Assembly (NCBI GenBank): GCA_025526995.1
Contig: JAHLKG010000004.1
Coordinates: 868,001 to 932,000 of the forward strand
Length of the DNA stretch: 64,000 bases
Direction of reading: 5' to 3'
Source of the DNA: Powellomyces hirtus
Lineage: Eukaryota > Chytridiomycota > Chytridiomycetes > Spizellomycetales > Powellomycetaceae
Made by a program: the position numbers and the translations under genes. The notes beneath the pieces were generated by a model. That model made no database searches and was not told the origin of the DNA. It saw only the letters and a list, made by a program, of their open reading frames with translations. Shown piece by piece: positions 37,682 through 47,632 of the stretch (positions are counted from its first letter, which is position 1; each line of letters opens with the position of its first letter).

Positions 37682-38075
37682 TTTGTGCAAAGCAGATCTG
37701 GCGAGAGTGAGATGGTTGCTTCTCTGGGCTTGCGCGCACCAAGTGGTAGAGGTGCCTTGAACTATTGTAGCACGATAAACCGCGACAGCTCTCTCCGCCG
37801 CGTTTAAGCTTGACATCGACTACAGCTGCAAAATCAGCCGACAGTTTCGTCCATAGATATATACTTGAACCCCTTCTGCCCCTGGGTAGACAGACGTCCA
37901 CTGCTTCTGCCAGCCCACCCCCTCATGCAAGCCTGTTCGACGACCCCGTAGAAGGAATCTTCTTCCATCACCCTGCATCTTTGCCACTGACGAGTCAAAT
38001 AGCGAGCTGCTAAGGGGTTGGTCACGTTGAGACTCGTCGACACCGCCTGCTGCAAGCTGATCCCGGATTCACGGC
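37682..38075. other. Divergent intergenic region
   Basis: 394 bp between the start codons of the PWWP gene and the PASK-like kinase gene. No gene supported; it should hold both promoters. Confidence 0.5.
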
Positions 38076-40058
38076 ATGTTGAAGCCGGAGGGTGCCATGG
38101 ACCGAGAAGTGGACCCCTCTGCGACGGAAGAAACTTACCAGAACACTATCACGTCCGTACGAGCCATGCTCGCAACAACTCCTCAGTACTTGTCCGAGCC
38201 CACTCCTGCCGGCGGTCGGGACGGTACAAGCTCTAAGCCCACGCGGTCTCGACATGCGTCTTATAGCTCGGCCATGTCGTTCCCGCAGCGCAGTGACGTG
38301 CCAAGGGTTACAGACCGTAGGTCAACGCTCAGCGCACCACGGCGGCGGCGGCGGCGACCACGGAAGATACCTCTTTGGCGGCGGTTTCGCTTACTTCTCA
38401 TACGATGTTGGTCCTTTGTTTGCTTTGCGCGCTCCAACTCTTCAGAGGAGCATGTTCGCGTTCAAATACGGCGAGACCATAACGGTCGCACTGTCGTAAA
38501 GACTAGAGTGGTAAACAAAAACACGTTCCTCGCATTTGATGATGACGAGAACGGCTCAGATGAAGAAGCGCAGGAGGAGGTATGGGAAGAGTGGGAACCG
38601 GATGTAAGTCTTTTCGGCAGAAAGGTTCCTCCAGCTACACAAGCGGTAGCTGGTGGGCTCGCGAACACCGCTGCTGACGTCAATGAGGAAGTTGACAATG
38701 TCATGCACGTTCTCGCAAAAGTCTTGCTGAATCTTCCGAGAGAGCTGTCCGCGCAATATCTCTTCACGGGCCTTTTGGGCTACGGTGGAAATGGATTCGT
38801 AGCGGCGGCATTGGACCGCCGGAATGGCACTCCTGTTGCGATTAAATTCCTAAACAAAGATCGCATTTCACCAAGCAGTCTCATGTTCTCTGATTCCTAC
38901 CCATACCCGATACCAGTGGAAGCGGAAATCATCCGGACTGTTCGTCATCCGAATATCGTCGGATTCTATGCATTGCATCGAAATGAACAGTTTTTTATGA
39001 TTGTCATGGAGAAGGTCGTCACCTTTCTTCGAGATGACGGAGAATCGACAGGACTTCAGCCGTTGGTGGTCATCGACAACCCTAAATTGGAAGATCCCGC
39101 AACGATGACTGCGCGATCGTTTGATGGTATACCCCTCACCCAGCGAACTCACGCACCTATTGGAATGACACCCATGGAACCAGCAACAACCTTACCCCGT
39201 ACCAGTCTGGAAAGCGGCCGACCATCATTCTCTTCATTGAGAGTGCCCACCCCTGGCATCGTCGACACGCAACGTGCAGAATATTTTGTGTCCGTTGAGC
39301 GCAACGGCGAAGTACCCTCCGTTTCAAGGCCGTACTCTACGGGCTTTATTACAACCTCCTTTTTACCCACCAGCGATTTACCAATTCTGTTTTCCCCTTC
39401 TCAAAACCCAAGCCCGCAACCAACCTTAGTCAATCTGACGCGTCCGCGCCACGGGCATCCCGGTGACCTCGACGAGTTTCTTTACATGTACGGACCACTT
39501 CATCCGCTGATCCAGCGACGCCTATCCTATCAACTGATATCCGCATATTCGCATCTGGCCGACACCTGTATCGCGTACCTGGACTTCCGAGGCGAGAACA
39601 TCATTGTTGATCGCGGTTTCAACATTCGCTTGGTGGATTTTGGAATGTCGCAGTTCTTGGATGCAACGTTTGACGTGAGCGGCAAAGCACGTCAACGGCG
39701 GCCACCATCGACTTCTGATCAGCAACAGGCGCCAAGGTTCACGTTGTATGGGACCCGTCCCTTCTCCGCACCTGAGATTCTGGCCGGGAACAGTTATTCT
39801 GGCCCAGAAGCGGACATGTGGGCTCTGGGCATTCTATTCTACCTGATTGCGACCGGAGGAATAGAGCCTTTCGAGTCCGTCGACCACATTCTCAAAACCT
39901 CTACTACACCTCTAAGCTGGCCTGTGGGATGCACCGTTCTCTCATCTCAAAAGCAGCTTGTCGAGCGAATGCTGGCTCACCGACCCCAGGACCGGCCGTC
40001 GGTGCGCGAAGTGTGCGCGTGTGATTGGTTTGCTAGTGATAACAAGTCGCAGCCATAA
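38076..40058 (+). CDS. Intronless atypical Ser/Thr kinase, PASK/PIM-like, with altered HRD motif
   Basis: A single 660-codon exon. The N-terminal 120 residues are Ser/Arg-rich and contain a polybasic run (residues about 89-105) followed by a hydrophobic, Cys-containing stretch (LLLIRCWSFVCFA), which suggests membrane association. The kinase domain runs from about residue 228. It has a glycine loop GYGGNGFV, the VAIKFL lysine, EAEIIRTVRHPNIV and a long Ser/Pro-rich insert of about 150 residues after the hinge. The catalytic loop is YLDFRGENIIVD, then LVDFGMSQ and TRPFSAPEIL. The pattern GNSYSGPEADMWALG is like PASK. The catalytic Asp (about residue 503), the following Asn and the DFG Asp are kept, but HRD reads YLD and the catalytic-loop Lys is Arg. 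Activity is therefore plausible but unproven. The lack of introns stands out among multi-exon neighbours. Confidence 0.85.
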   Translation: MLKPEGAMDREVDPSATEETYQNTITSVRAMLATTPQYLSEPTPAGGRDGTSSKPTRSRHASYSSAMSFPQRSDVPRVTDRRSTLSAPRRRRRRPRKIPLWRRFRLLLIRCWSFVCFARSNSSEEHVRVQIRRDHNGRTVVKTRVVNKNTFLAFDDDENGSDEEAQEEVWEEWEPDVSLFGRKVPPATQAVAGGLANTAADVNEEVDNVMHVLAKVLLNLPRELSAQYLFTGLLGYGGNGFVAAALDRRNGTPVAIKFLNKDRISPSSLMFSDSYPYPIPVEAEIIRTVRHPNIVGFYALHRNEQFFMIVMEKVVTFLRDDGESTGLQPLVVIDNPKLEDPATMTARSFDGIPLTQRTHAPIGMTPMEPATTLPRTSLESGRPSFSSLRVPTPGIVDTQRAEYFVSVERNGEVPSVSRPYSTGFITTSFLPTSDLPILFSPSQNPSPQPTLVNLTRPRHGHPGDLDEFLYMYGPLHPLIQRRLSYQLISAYSHLADTCIAYLDFRGENIIVDRGFNIRLVDFGMSQFLDATFDVSGKARQRRPPSTSDQQQAPRFTLYGTRPFSAPEILAGNSYSGPEADMWALGILFYLIATGGIEPFESVDHILKTSTTPLSWPVGCTVLSSQKQLVERMLAHRPQDRPSVREVCACDWFASDNKSQP

Positions 40059-40341
40059 ATATTGTTGCTCTCTTCGCAGCAATGGAAGCATCACCCTCAA
40101 CCTCCATGGGGCGCGTGCATCTTTTCTCTCTCCTACGCTTTCAGGCCCCATACTTTTGATCCGCCTGTGGCCACATGCACGTTGTCGTTGTTGTAATTAC
40201 ATTTTCCATATTTAAAGGTCATGTTATATCCCAAAAAGAAGCAAACAGCGTACAGGCAAGAAACAGAATATCTACCAGAAAAAACAACAACTCAGGTGGT
40301 AATGAAGAAACCCTCACTCAAGACCTTGTCAGCTCCGCGTC

Positions 40342-41676
40342 CTAGGTTGACGGCTGATTCAAAACCTCAAGTGCTCCGGCCAGAGCCTCGACTGCTTCAA
40401 TAACCCCCTTCACTTTCCACATCAGCGCTCCGCATGAGAATATTGCAACAACACTCCAAGCGGTCACTAATATAATAGCTATCATCAGAAGGTTCCAGTT
40501 ACTCGTCGCGGCAAGCTCATCAACTTGCACATGAGCTTCAGCTGATGCCGGCATCGCGACAGCAGTGGCCTCGATAGCGTCGACGCTGATCGGTACAGCT
40601 TTTTCGCTTTCATCGGTGCTAATCTCCCCTGCAATTTTTTCACTCTCGGCCTTCTTTGCCGCGTGAAGCAGAGTGTGTAACTTGAGGTACGCTGCGTCCC
40701 GCTTCACAAAGGAAGCAAAAAAATATTGCTTTCGACAGGTTTGAGGTAAGCGACCCTCTTGTCGAATGATGTGTCTTCAAGCGCCATTTCTCACCTTGTC
40801 CCTTGTACTTATTTGCAAGGCGTTGGGGATGAGGAGCACCGATCTTTTCTCAATGCTCACGACATCGGCATATGGGATAACGATGCTTGTGATGTACCCG
40901 AAAATATTTGCCGAAAAGCATATGTGTCCGCTGGTAAGGTATAATCGTCCTTGTATAAGAATCTCTTTCTGAATGGCGCAAGTATAGTCTGGTGAATTGA
41001 TGGAAATGTCAGACAGGACAAGTTACATGCTACTCCTGCACATCAATCAAATGAACATACCATCGACATGAACTTCTCCTGCAGGTAGTTGCGGAAATAA
41101 CCTGTGGATCTCCCTGTTGGTCTTTTCGGAAAACTCCATCAAGTGTGCAATATCATCATGGAATTCGTCCCCATATTTGGATGATTCCGAGTCCGTCAGT
41201 TCATCGGCAGGGCGTGTCAAGGTCGCGGATGCGCCGCCAATGGACGATGAACGACGACGTCTGAGAGACAGCTTTCTTCTGATGGCGTCACGAACACCAA
41301 ATAACCCTTGCGGCTCAGCCGCTACAGCCGACTCTGATGGAGTTTGGTACTCCTCATTTGAAGATGCGGTGGCTGTCGAAGGTGTGCGCTTGTGGGTGAG
41401 GTGTGGGATGGAAACGTAAGGCGAAAGGGCTCTGCTGACCCGGTCCAAAGTGCGTCTTCTGCCCTTTTTGCCCAGTTCGTTCAGCGAGTCCTCATCTTCG
41501 CTTGCGGATACATCGGCGCCCGAAGCAGGATACCCTCCTTGGCTGGATTCATATGAAAAGTCTCTGGTGTGCTGCGTCTGGGGACCCCTCTTTCCTTCTT
41601 TGCCCAGGTTGACGTTTAGCAGAAATGGCATTGCTGCTTCCGAGTCGGTGCAAGGTTCCACCTGTCCTTCTTGCAT
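40342..41676 (-). CDS. GRAM-domain protein with C-terminal membrane anchor
   Basis: Three exons: 41676-41061, 40988-40795, 40728-40342; 398 residues. A Ser/Arg-rich N-terminal half is followed by a GRAM domain at about 185-300: FPQLPAGEVHVDD, YTCAIQKEILIQGRLYLTSGHICFSAN, IVIPYADVVSIEK and IPNALQIST, then YFFASFVKRDAAY. A linker leads to one transmembrane span (about 343-370, LLMIAIILVTAWSVVAIF) and a short tail. The order GRAM then TM is that of GRAMD2/GRAMD1 and Lam/Ysp proteins, which sit in the ER at contact sites. No VASt/StART-like sterol domain is present, so GRAMD2-like tethering is more likely than sterol transport. It is divergent from the Noxin-like gene. Confidence 0.87.
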
Positions 41677-42282
41677 GCTACCGATTGTGTGAAAGTGTAT
41701 TTACTCCTCTTGGAGACATATAACTTCTCCGAGCATAAGATAACGTCCCTTCAGGGCAAACCATGTCGAGAGTAACAATCTTTGCCAAGGGCCTTGCCAA
41801 GGTTGTTTTACTAGCGCGAACTGTTTGGGCATGGATGACGCGCGGGTTCACGTGTCGCGCGTCAGATGTCGAGCATCCGCCTCAAATTGATTTCTCGTTC
41901 AAAAGTGATCTCAAATAAGAAAAAACCAGGCCTCAAGCAATATCGTAGCGCATTCATCTTGGCTTGGGCTATTCCTTGGCTGAGACTGTGCGACTGTTTC
42001 CTTCTTAGCGATATTTCTATGCCCATGAGGCCATTGACGTCCGGCAAACAAGGGGAGTATCGATATCAAATGGAACGACAATACGATACAGTTCTGCACA
42101 TCCACATCCATATCCCAAAATGATTTAAAAATCTGGCGTTGTGAAGTCCGAAACACTGGTATGCGCAGTAACGCGTGGCGATTCAGAAAGTAAAGCACGC
42201 TATCAACTAAAGCACCCTACGAACGTACTGGGCATGGTCGTATAGAAATGCATTCTGGAGACGCCGTGTCCTCTTCACTGCC
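41677..42282. other. Divergent intergenic region
   Basis: 606 bp between the GRAM and Noxin-like start codons. It contains the inverted repeat with central CACGTG at 41837-41863. Small ORFs here lack any recognisable feature. Confidence 0.5.
41837..41863. promoter_or_regulatory. Inverted repeat flanking an E-box
   Basis: GACGCGCG (41837-41844) and CGCGCGTC (41856-41863) are perfect 8-bp inverted arms. The 11-base spacer contains CACGTG. It lies 161 bp upstream of the GRAM gene start. The arms also hold ACGCG cores. A protein-binding role is inference. Confidence 0.4.
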
Positions 42283-43359
42283 ATGTGGGTTACTTTGACG
42301 GTCGTCCGCATTCTACGAACCACCTCGGTATCTTTTGCGTGTTGCGCAACATGTATGCTCAAGTTGGAGAAGGTTGCTCGCAGCAATGCGATGGAGTGTC
42401 TTCGCTGTCACCGTCTATATAATGAATCGGAAGTCCCGCGACGATTCAGGATACAACTGATAGGTCAATGCGGTCCGCAAAGGAAAAAAGGTGGGTGACT
42501 GTAGTTGTCCTTCTCCTGTCTACCGCGAAGGTTCCTCACGCGTGCTCTGTGGGTAGTAACGATATTCGGAGATAACCTCGACGCCGTGTTTGGAACAGAT
42601 GCGAAAACGTTTGAATCACTGCTGGCGACTTCCGAGCAGCTTTCTATGAGTGCCGTGCTGGATGGAGTGGCCCACGCTCTTGTCGGAACACGGGTTGCAC
42701 TCTCCATACCGGTGCGACATATGCAATCTGACCCCTTGGTTAGCACCTTCTGGCCGATGCTTGGGATGAAAGCGGCAGTTTTGCGGTTCTTTCAAACCCT
42801 AAGCGCTTCAACAATCCCGTCACACAGTCCCAAAGCAAAGAGTCGACTGATCGCTGACGCGACTTCGAGTTTTGAAATTCTGCACACTACTGTGAGGGAT
42901 TCCAATGCATTGTCGACTCATTGGCTGGGAGCAGATACACCGTTTCTTTTCGAAGATATCACCGCCGACCAGTTTTGGGAAGATGCTTGGTCAATGCCAA
43001 CTTCTCAAATGGACACTTCACAGAAGATCATGGACAAGCCCAAATCCGCACTCGATGTCAATCTGCCCAAGGCAGCAGATGATGCAGGTCATAACGACAA
43101 GGCATTCGAGGATTCATTATCAGAGCTTCTCAGAGGCTTGATTCTTGACGACGAGTCTGATTGGGAGAAGCTAGAGGACGATCCGCAGACCAACGCGAAT
43201 CAGGATGCTGCAAGTTCTGACACAAACTCGGAAGACACGTCTGAATCATACGATTATGATGAAGCGGATCTGATTGAGAGCCTTGATGGACTTCTTCTGC
43301 ATGAAAACATTGCGATAGGCCGCGTGACAGTTCCAGACCATCACACCATTGTTCGCTAG
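42283..43359 (+). CDS. Noxin/DDIAS-like protein with RPA-type zinc ribbon OB domain
   Basis: Two exons, 42283-42463 and 42557-43359; 327 residues. The N-terminus has a four-cysteine finger (Cys21, Cys24, Cys39, Cys42; CCATCMLKLEK to CLRC) followed by RRFRIQLIVTIFGDNLDAVFG. This matches the finger-plus-strand pattern of RPA1 DBD-C relatives such as DDIAS/Noxin. The acceptor at 42556 was chosen because it joins IQLI to VTIFGD in phase. The C-terminal half is acidic and low in complexity (EDSLSELLRGLILDDESDWEKLEDD). DDIAS-type proteins act in DNA-damage response and may bind single-stranded DNA; that role here is inference. The start ATG is the first in frame, but an upstream exon cannot be excluded. 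Confidence 0.6.
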
Positions 43360-43465
43360 AACCACCCATCCTGGGGGCGTACCACCGTCGCGATGGTGGC
43401 GACATGCAGGCTAGTTGTAGGAGCTATGTACACTAATTACAGGGTAAGCTCGGGAAGCACCCGTA

Positions 43466-44775
43466 CTAGGTTTGATGACTATGATCCTTTGCTGCTGTAG
43501 TTAGCGCTCGCTTTACAACGGAATCGATCGCGCGGGATTCTTCCGACGCCAGGAGTGTTTCCATTTGTTTGCTGAGTACATTGATGTCGAGATCATGCGC
43601 CTTAGTACTAGCGTTGAGTTGCTTTTGCAATGCCGCGGTTTCAATTTGTGTAGTATCGGACACCATCTCTAAAAGAGCCACTCGGTCTTCCAAAGCTGCA
43701 ATCCGTTTTTGGGCATCGCTTGCCTGCGCTTCTTGTTCGATTCTGGCTGTTTTCATCTGATGCGCATAATGAATTTTAAGTAGTTTGGCGATGCGCAGAC
43801 GGCCATTCTTACATTGCTGATATATCTAGCAGCCCGACTCGTCAGGTCTCGAAAAAGATGCAGACACGTTTGAGATGAGATTTCGGTCTGGACATGATGT
43901 GCAGTCAGATTTCCACCGTTGTCAGAAGCATCTGCCGTCATGAGGAGACATACGAACTCATCACTGTTCTCTACGGTTTCCAAGGACCGAATCACGAAGG
44001 GCTCCTCCAATTGCGATGAAAGCACATTGGTCAGGTGTATCATGCCTTCCACAACCTTCCGAAGCTCCGCTGACGAGCATGCGGCGCCAGAGTTGTCGAT
44101 ATCTTCCACACGTCCTGATGAGCTCTAGGTCAGTTTCTCGATCGGGCAAGAACATGGTCAAACAATCACCTTCCGATCGCCCATTTGAGGCTATTAACGG
44201 GGGTCGAGCCAGGGACGGATGCTCGACTTTTCTGCTCCTTGGACTTGGTTTCACCGCGCGTTTTGCCTTTGCCCATAGCTTCAGTTCCTGCTCGAAGTCG
44301 ACCTCATCTTGGGCTCCCCATACATGGCGCTGCCCCGCCGAGGGTGGTTTCATCATGCACTTGGTTATCGCCGGTATTCGGTTCTCATTGCATTCGTCAG
44401 ACGAAGACGTTGATCGAGATAGCGTTTTCAGCTCAATGCCGTGACCACCACGGTCCTCGTCTGTCCTTTGTGACTGGTGAACATGCGCAAACGTCCGATG
44501 CTCCTGGGTATATTTTCGGTAATTTTCTTTCCGCTGGCGCTTAAAATGAAGGCATGAGCATTGTGAGCTTTAACTCAGGCCTGGTTCAGAGTCACCTGCT
44601 GAAGTGGGGAAAGTTTGAGGCTCGCCAAATCGTGTGTCGTTGCATCCCATTCTTTCCGGTTGAAGGATTCTGGAACGCGCCGAGCCGTCGCAGTAGCCGG
44701 TGTTGTTGGAGCCGACAAGCTGACAGGCCGAGTTGGTTCCCTTGAACGACGGAATGATGGCTGTCGAGTCGCCAT
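43466..44775 (-). CDS. SPICE1-like spindle/centriole-associated protein
   Basis: Four exons: 44775-44596, 44539-44170, 44114-43813, 43756-43466; 380 residues. Residues 40-58 (RKEWDATTHDLASLKLSP) match the N-terminal signature I recall for SPICE1 (KxEWDNTVTDL followed by hydrophobic and Pro residues). It is followed by a basic RQRKENYRKY segment. The middle contains LRKVVEGMIHLTNVLSSQLEE. The last exon is a coiled coil (IEQEAQASDAQKRIAALEDRVALLEMV). SPICE1 functions in centriole duplication and spindle architecture in animals. The exon 1/2 splice joins the signature to the basic segment, and the frame then runs on to the later coiled coil. The call rests mainly on the short N-terminal motif plus general architecture. 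Confidence 0.6.
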
Positions 44776-45397
44776 CTTCCCTCAAAGCATTTTACTCCTT
44801 TTAGGGTTGGGGTTTGGTTCACGCGTCCCCAGCTGTCCAGTCCCAACACCACCACCTAGCGAGTTCTTTGAAACGTTCAAAGCGAATGGTAGGAAAGGAC
44901 AACCACCGAACTTGAAACGTACGTTACCGAATATCTGCGAGCAAATCTTGTTTGTGTGATTTTCAGCGCATACCTTGGTTGCTCGCAATCAGCGTCTGGT
45001 CGGGCCCATATCCGGGTGATAAGATACGCAACAGGCTCACAAGAAACCCTTATGAGGAAAGAGTGTGCATGGGCACTCCATGTTCACATGGACTGGCTGT
45101 ATAGCACCTCAAACATGCATGTGGCGTGTGCAACACAACATTTCGTTGCCCGGAATTGCTTCCATTTCTCATTGTTGCAGGTGAAGAGGGCGGGCATTCT
45201 TAGAAGGGGGACATTAATTTTCATTGCAGTGGACACATGCTAGTACAATTAGTCAATGGTATTGAATATTTGTGCAGTTGACTGGCAAGGGCTAACAGAG
45301 ACCTGCTACAATGTGTGGGAAAGGAGGCAACTAATATGTATAGATACAGCGAAGCCGAGGTCTAGCCGTGAAATCAACCAGGCAGGTAGGTAGACGT
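44776..45397. other. Intergenic region
   Basis: 622 bp between the SPICE1-like start and the stop of the next minus-strand gene. Several short ORFs, none recognisable. It presumably contains the SPICE1-like promoter and a 3' UTR. Confidence 0.5.
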
Positions 45398-47359
45398 TCA
45401 CAGAGGCGGATTCCAGAAACGTAACGTAGGAATAAGGGGCAGTCGACTGGCACTATCTAGGCTGCTTCCGCAGCTCAAAGCTGGGAGCCTGAACAAATTT
45501 GTAGGAACTATTGTGCGCTTGGTCTCAGAAGCCGCACTCAAAGATATAGGTTGCCACGTTCTTATCACTCGCGTCTTCCGCCTACGGTTCCGATATGCTT
45601 CGACTGGCTGATCTGCCAAGGCAAGTATTGATTTATCTGAGGACGCAATTCCCAATTTTCGCTGGTAAAGTACGTCCGCAACGGCGGGTTTGGTCTCCAC
45701 TGATTGTTCGTCTATGCGTGGAGTTGGGATCAAAGGTAGTTTGTTGTCCTTGACTGCTGTCATATTTCCCAGAATTGCCGTTCCATCCCCGAACCCGCTT
45801 TCCATCTTGCCCACTATGGAAGTCTTCCACGATGCGCCGTTTTGATTGTTTGGCGTCAAGCCTCCTTCATGTGACCTGTGTCTTGCCTCGTAATTGGCAG
45901 TTGTCCCTGGTGCCAAAATCCGAGGCTTCTCCCCATGAGCACTGGGACCTCGTCTGCCCTTACCCATCTGCTCCATCGCAATGGCTAGGATATCCTGCCG
46001 AGTTATAGACGTGCGACGTGAGGCAGCGGGAGAACATGGCTTACTTTCTTCATACTGCACGCGACCGGTGTTTGTAGCTGAAAGAAGCCGCTGATGCTCT
46101 GCTACTACCGTTGTCGCAGGAATAGGAAGAGGCGATTGAAGCACTCCATAGCTTCGTGGCTTCAGTAAAGATGAACCTGCTTTACGTTCTAGGCCCCTTT
46201 GCGGCCTTCGCCGAGCTAGGAGGCTCTCCATCTCGATGTGATTACTGATGTCCTCATTTTCTGGCATTTCCTCCACATCGATGTTAGGAATTGCAATCTT
46301 CGCGTCGGTGGCGGAATGCAATAAATGTGGTGCAAATGCCGCCAGCCCAAGCCCTGTTCCGATGGAAAGCGAAGTGGGTTGCAAGGCTGTGCTCGCAGAT
46401 GATGCTCCTCCGCCCGAAACCCCTCCACTTTGAGCGAAAGTCAAAGTTCGTTGACGATTCCTGGTGGCCGTGGTGTACATTAACCGCTTTGTTGTGAGAT
46501 GACCGGGCGTATGTCGCTCAATTGACAGATTCTCATGAATCTGGACCAACTGTTAGAATAGACCACGGTCATCAACCACTCGTGCTCATTATACCTCATG
46601 GTCTTTTCGTCGCTCGATATTGATAGGAGCTTCATACTTTGCTTTAAAGCTTTTAAACGCCTCCTCTGTTCTGAAAACAGCTTCGATTGCTGAATCCCGC
46701 TCCGTGTTGATAACAATAGATCCCTTTTTTCGTTGCGATTTGTCAGTCAATCGTCGTAGTTGCCTTGATCGATTGCCGCCCCGGTTTTGACGTCGGCTGT
46801 TAATGCGGGGTCGGATATGCGCCGTCTGAATACGCCGCTGGTGCTTTCCAGAGGGTGTATACCTGTGAGACACTGGAAAAATCGGTGTGTTGAGCTCAGA
46901 TCGGAGGTCATGGATATCTCGTGCTTGGGCGTGGTAACACCGCCCCTTAAAAACTTGAAGCAAACGCTTGTTCACAGCTGCTCGTTTGTCCGACAACCGA
47001 GGTCTTGGATTCGAGGGCATCGGAGCGGAGCTTTCCCTGATGCCCTCCCCTATAGGCGTAGCTTGAGCATCGCAAACCATCGGCATTGATCCTGAGGCTT
47101 TGTTCCCGAGCGGAAAGGCACTTGCAGGAGTATGCCCGTTTTGGGTGGCCTTCTTTCCGTCATTGCCATCATGAGCTTTGTTCTAAGGATTCCAAAAGAT
47201 GTGCCAAAAATTTAGCGGTAGCCGTTGAAATGCTACACGTAGCTTGTCCCACCGCTACTGACTCAATCATTCCCTAATCATTAGGCGGGTTTGAATAAAA
47301 CGCACCTCGCTCAAAAGCTGTTCTTTGAGGCCTTCATCGCTCGCGTCTCCCGAAGCCAT
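45398..47359 (-). CDS. Unknown basic, low-complexity protein (597 residues)
   Basis: Three exons: 47359-47306, 47182-46595, 46549-45398, phase-consistent. I do not recognise a family. The first exon reads MASGDASDEGLKEQLLSE. Residues about 115-180 are strongly basic (RPRINSRRQNRGGNRSRQLRRL, KSQRKKG), followed by a helical charged segment (TEEAFKSFKAKYEAPINIERRKDHE). The long last exon is Ser/Pro/Arg-rich with short motifs such as NIDVEEMPENEDISNHIEMESLLARRRPQRG. The pattern suits a nucleic-acid or cytoskeleton-associated scaffold; that is a guess. It shares a 273-bp divergent promoter with the next gene. Confidence 0.55.
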
Positions 47360-47632
47360 CAGCCTGTTTTCCACGGGGTATGTCGCGCCGTTTTGTACTT
47401 TCTTCGCGTCATATTTTCAGATCTTGGACCTATGCCTGCAGAACCCGCAAAGAAGGGCGGAGATTTTGCTGACCAATCAGCAGTCTTGGCTCCAGCCGGC
47501 GCTGGCAGAGCTTCGCCTCCAAACCCCACCCACGTCAAAACAGCAGTTGCCCCTCGCCCAACCGTCCATTATCCGTAAGCGAAGCGCACTCCATCCAAAT
47601 AGCAGTGCCAGTGCAGTTCTTTTTGATTCGAT

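Noticed and set aside
44113..44140. Acceptor at 44124/44123 for SPICE1-like exon 3, giving a longer exon
   Set aside because: It would require phase 0, but the preceding exon ends in phase 1. The acceptor giving exon start 44114 keeps the frame.
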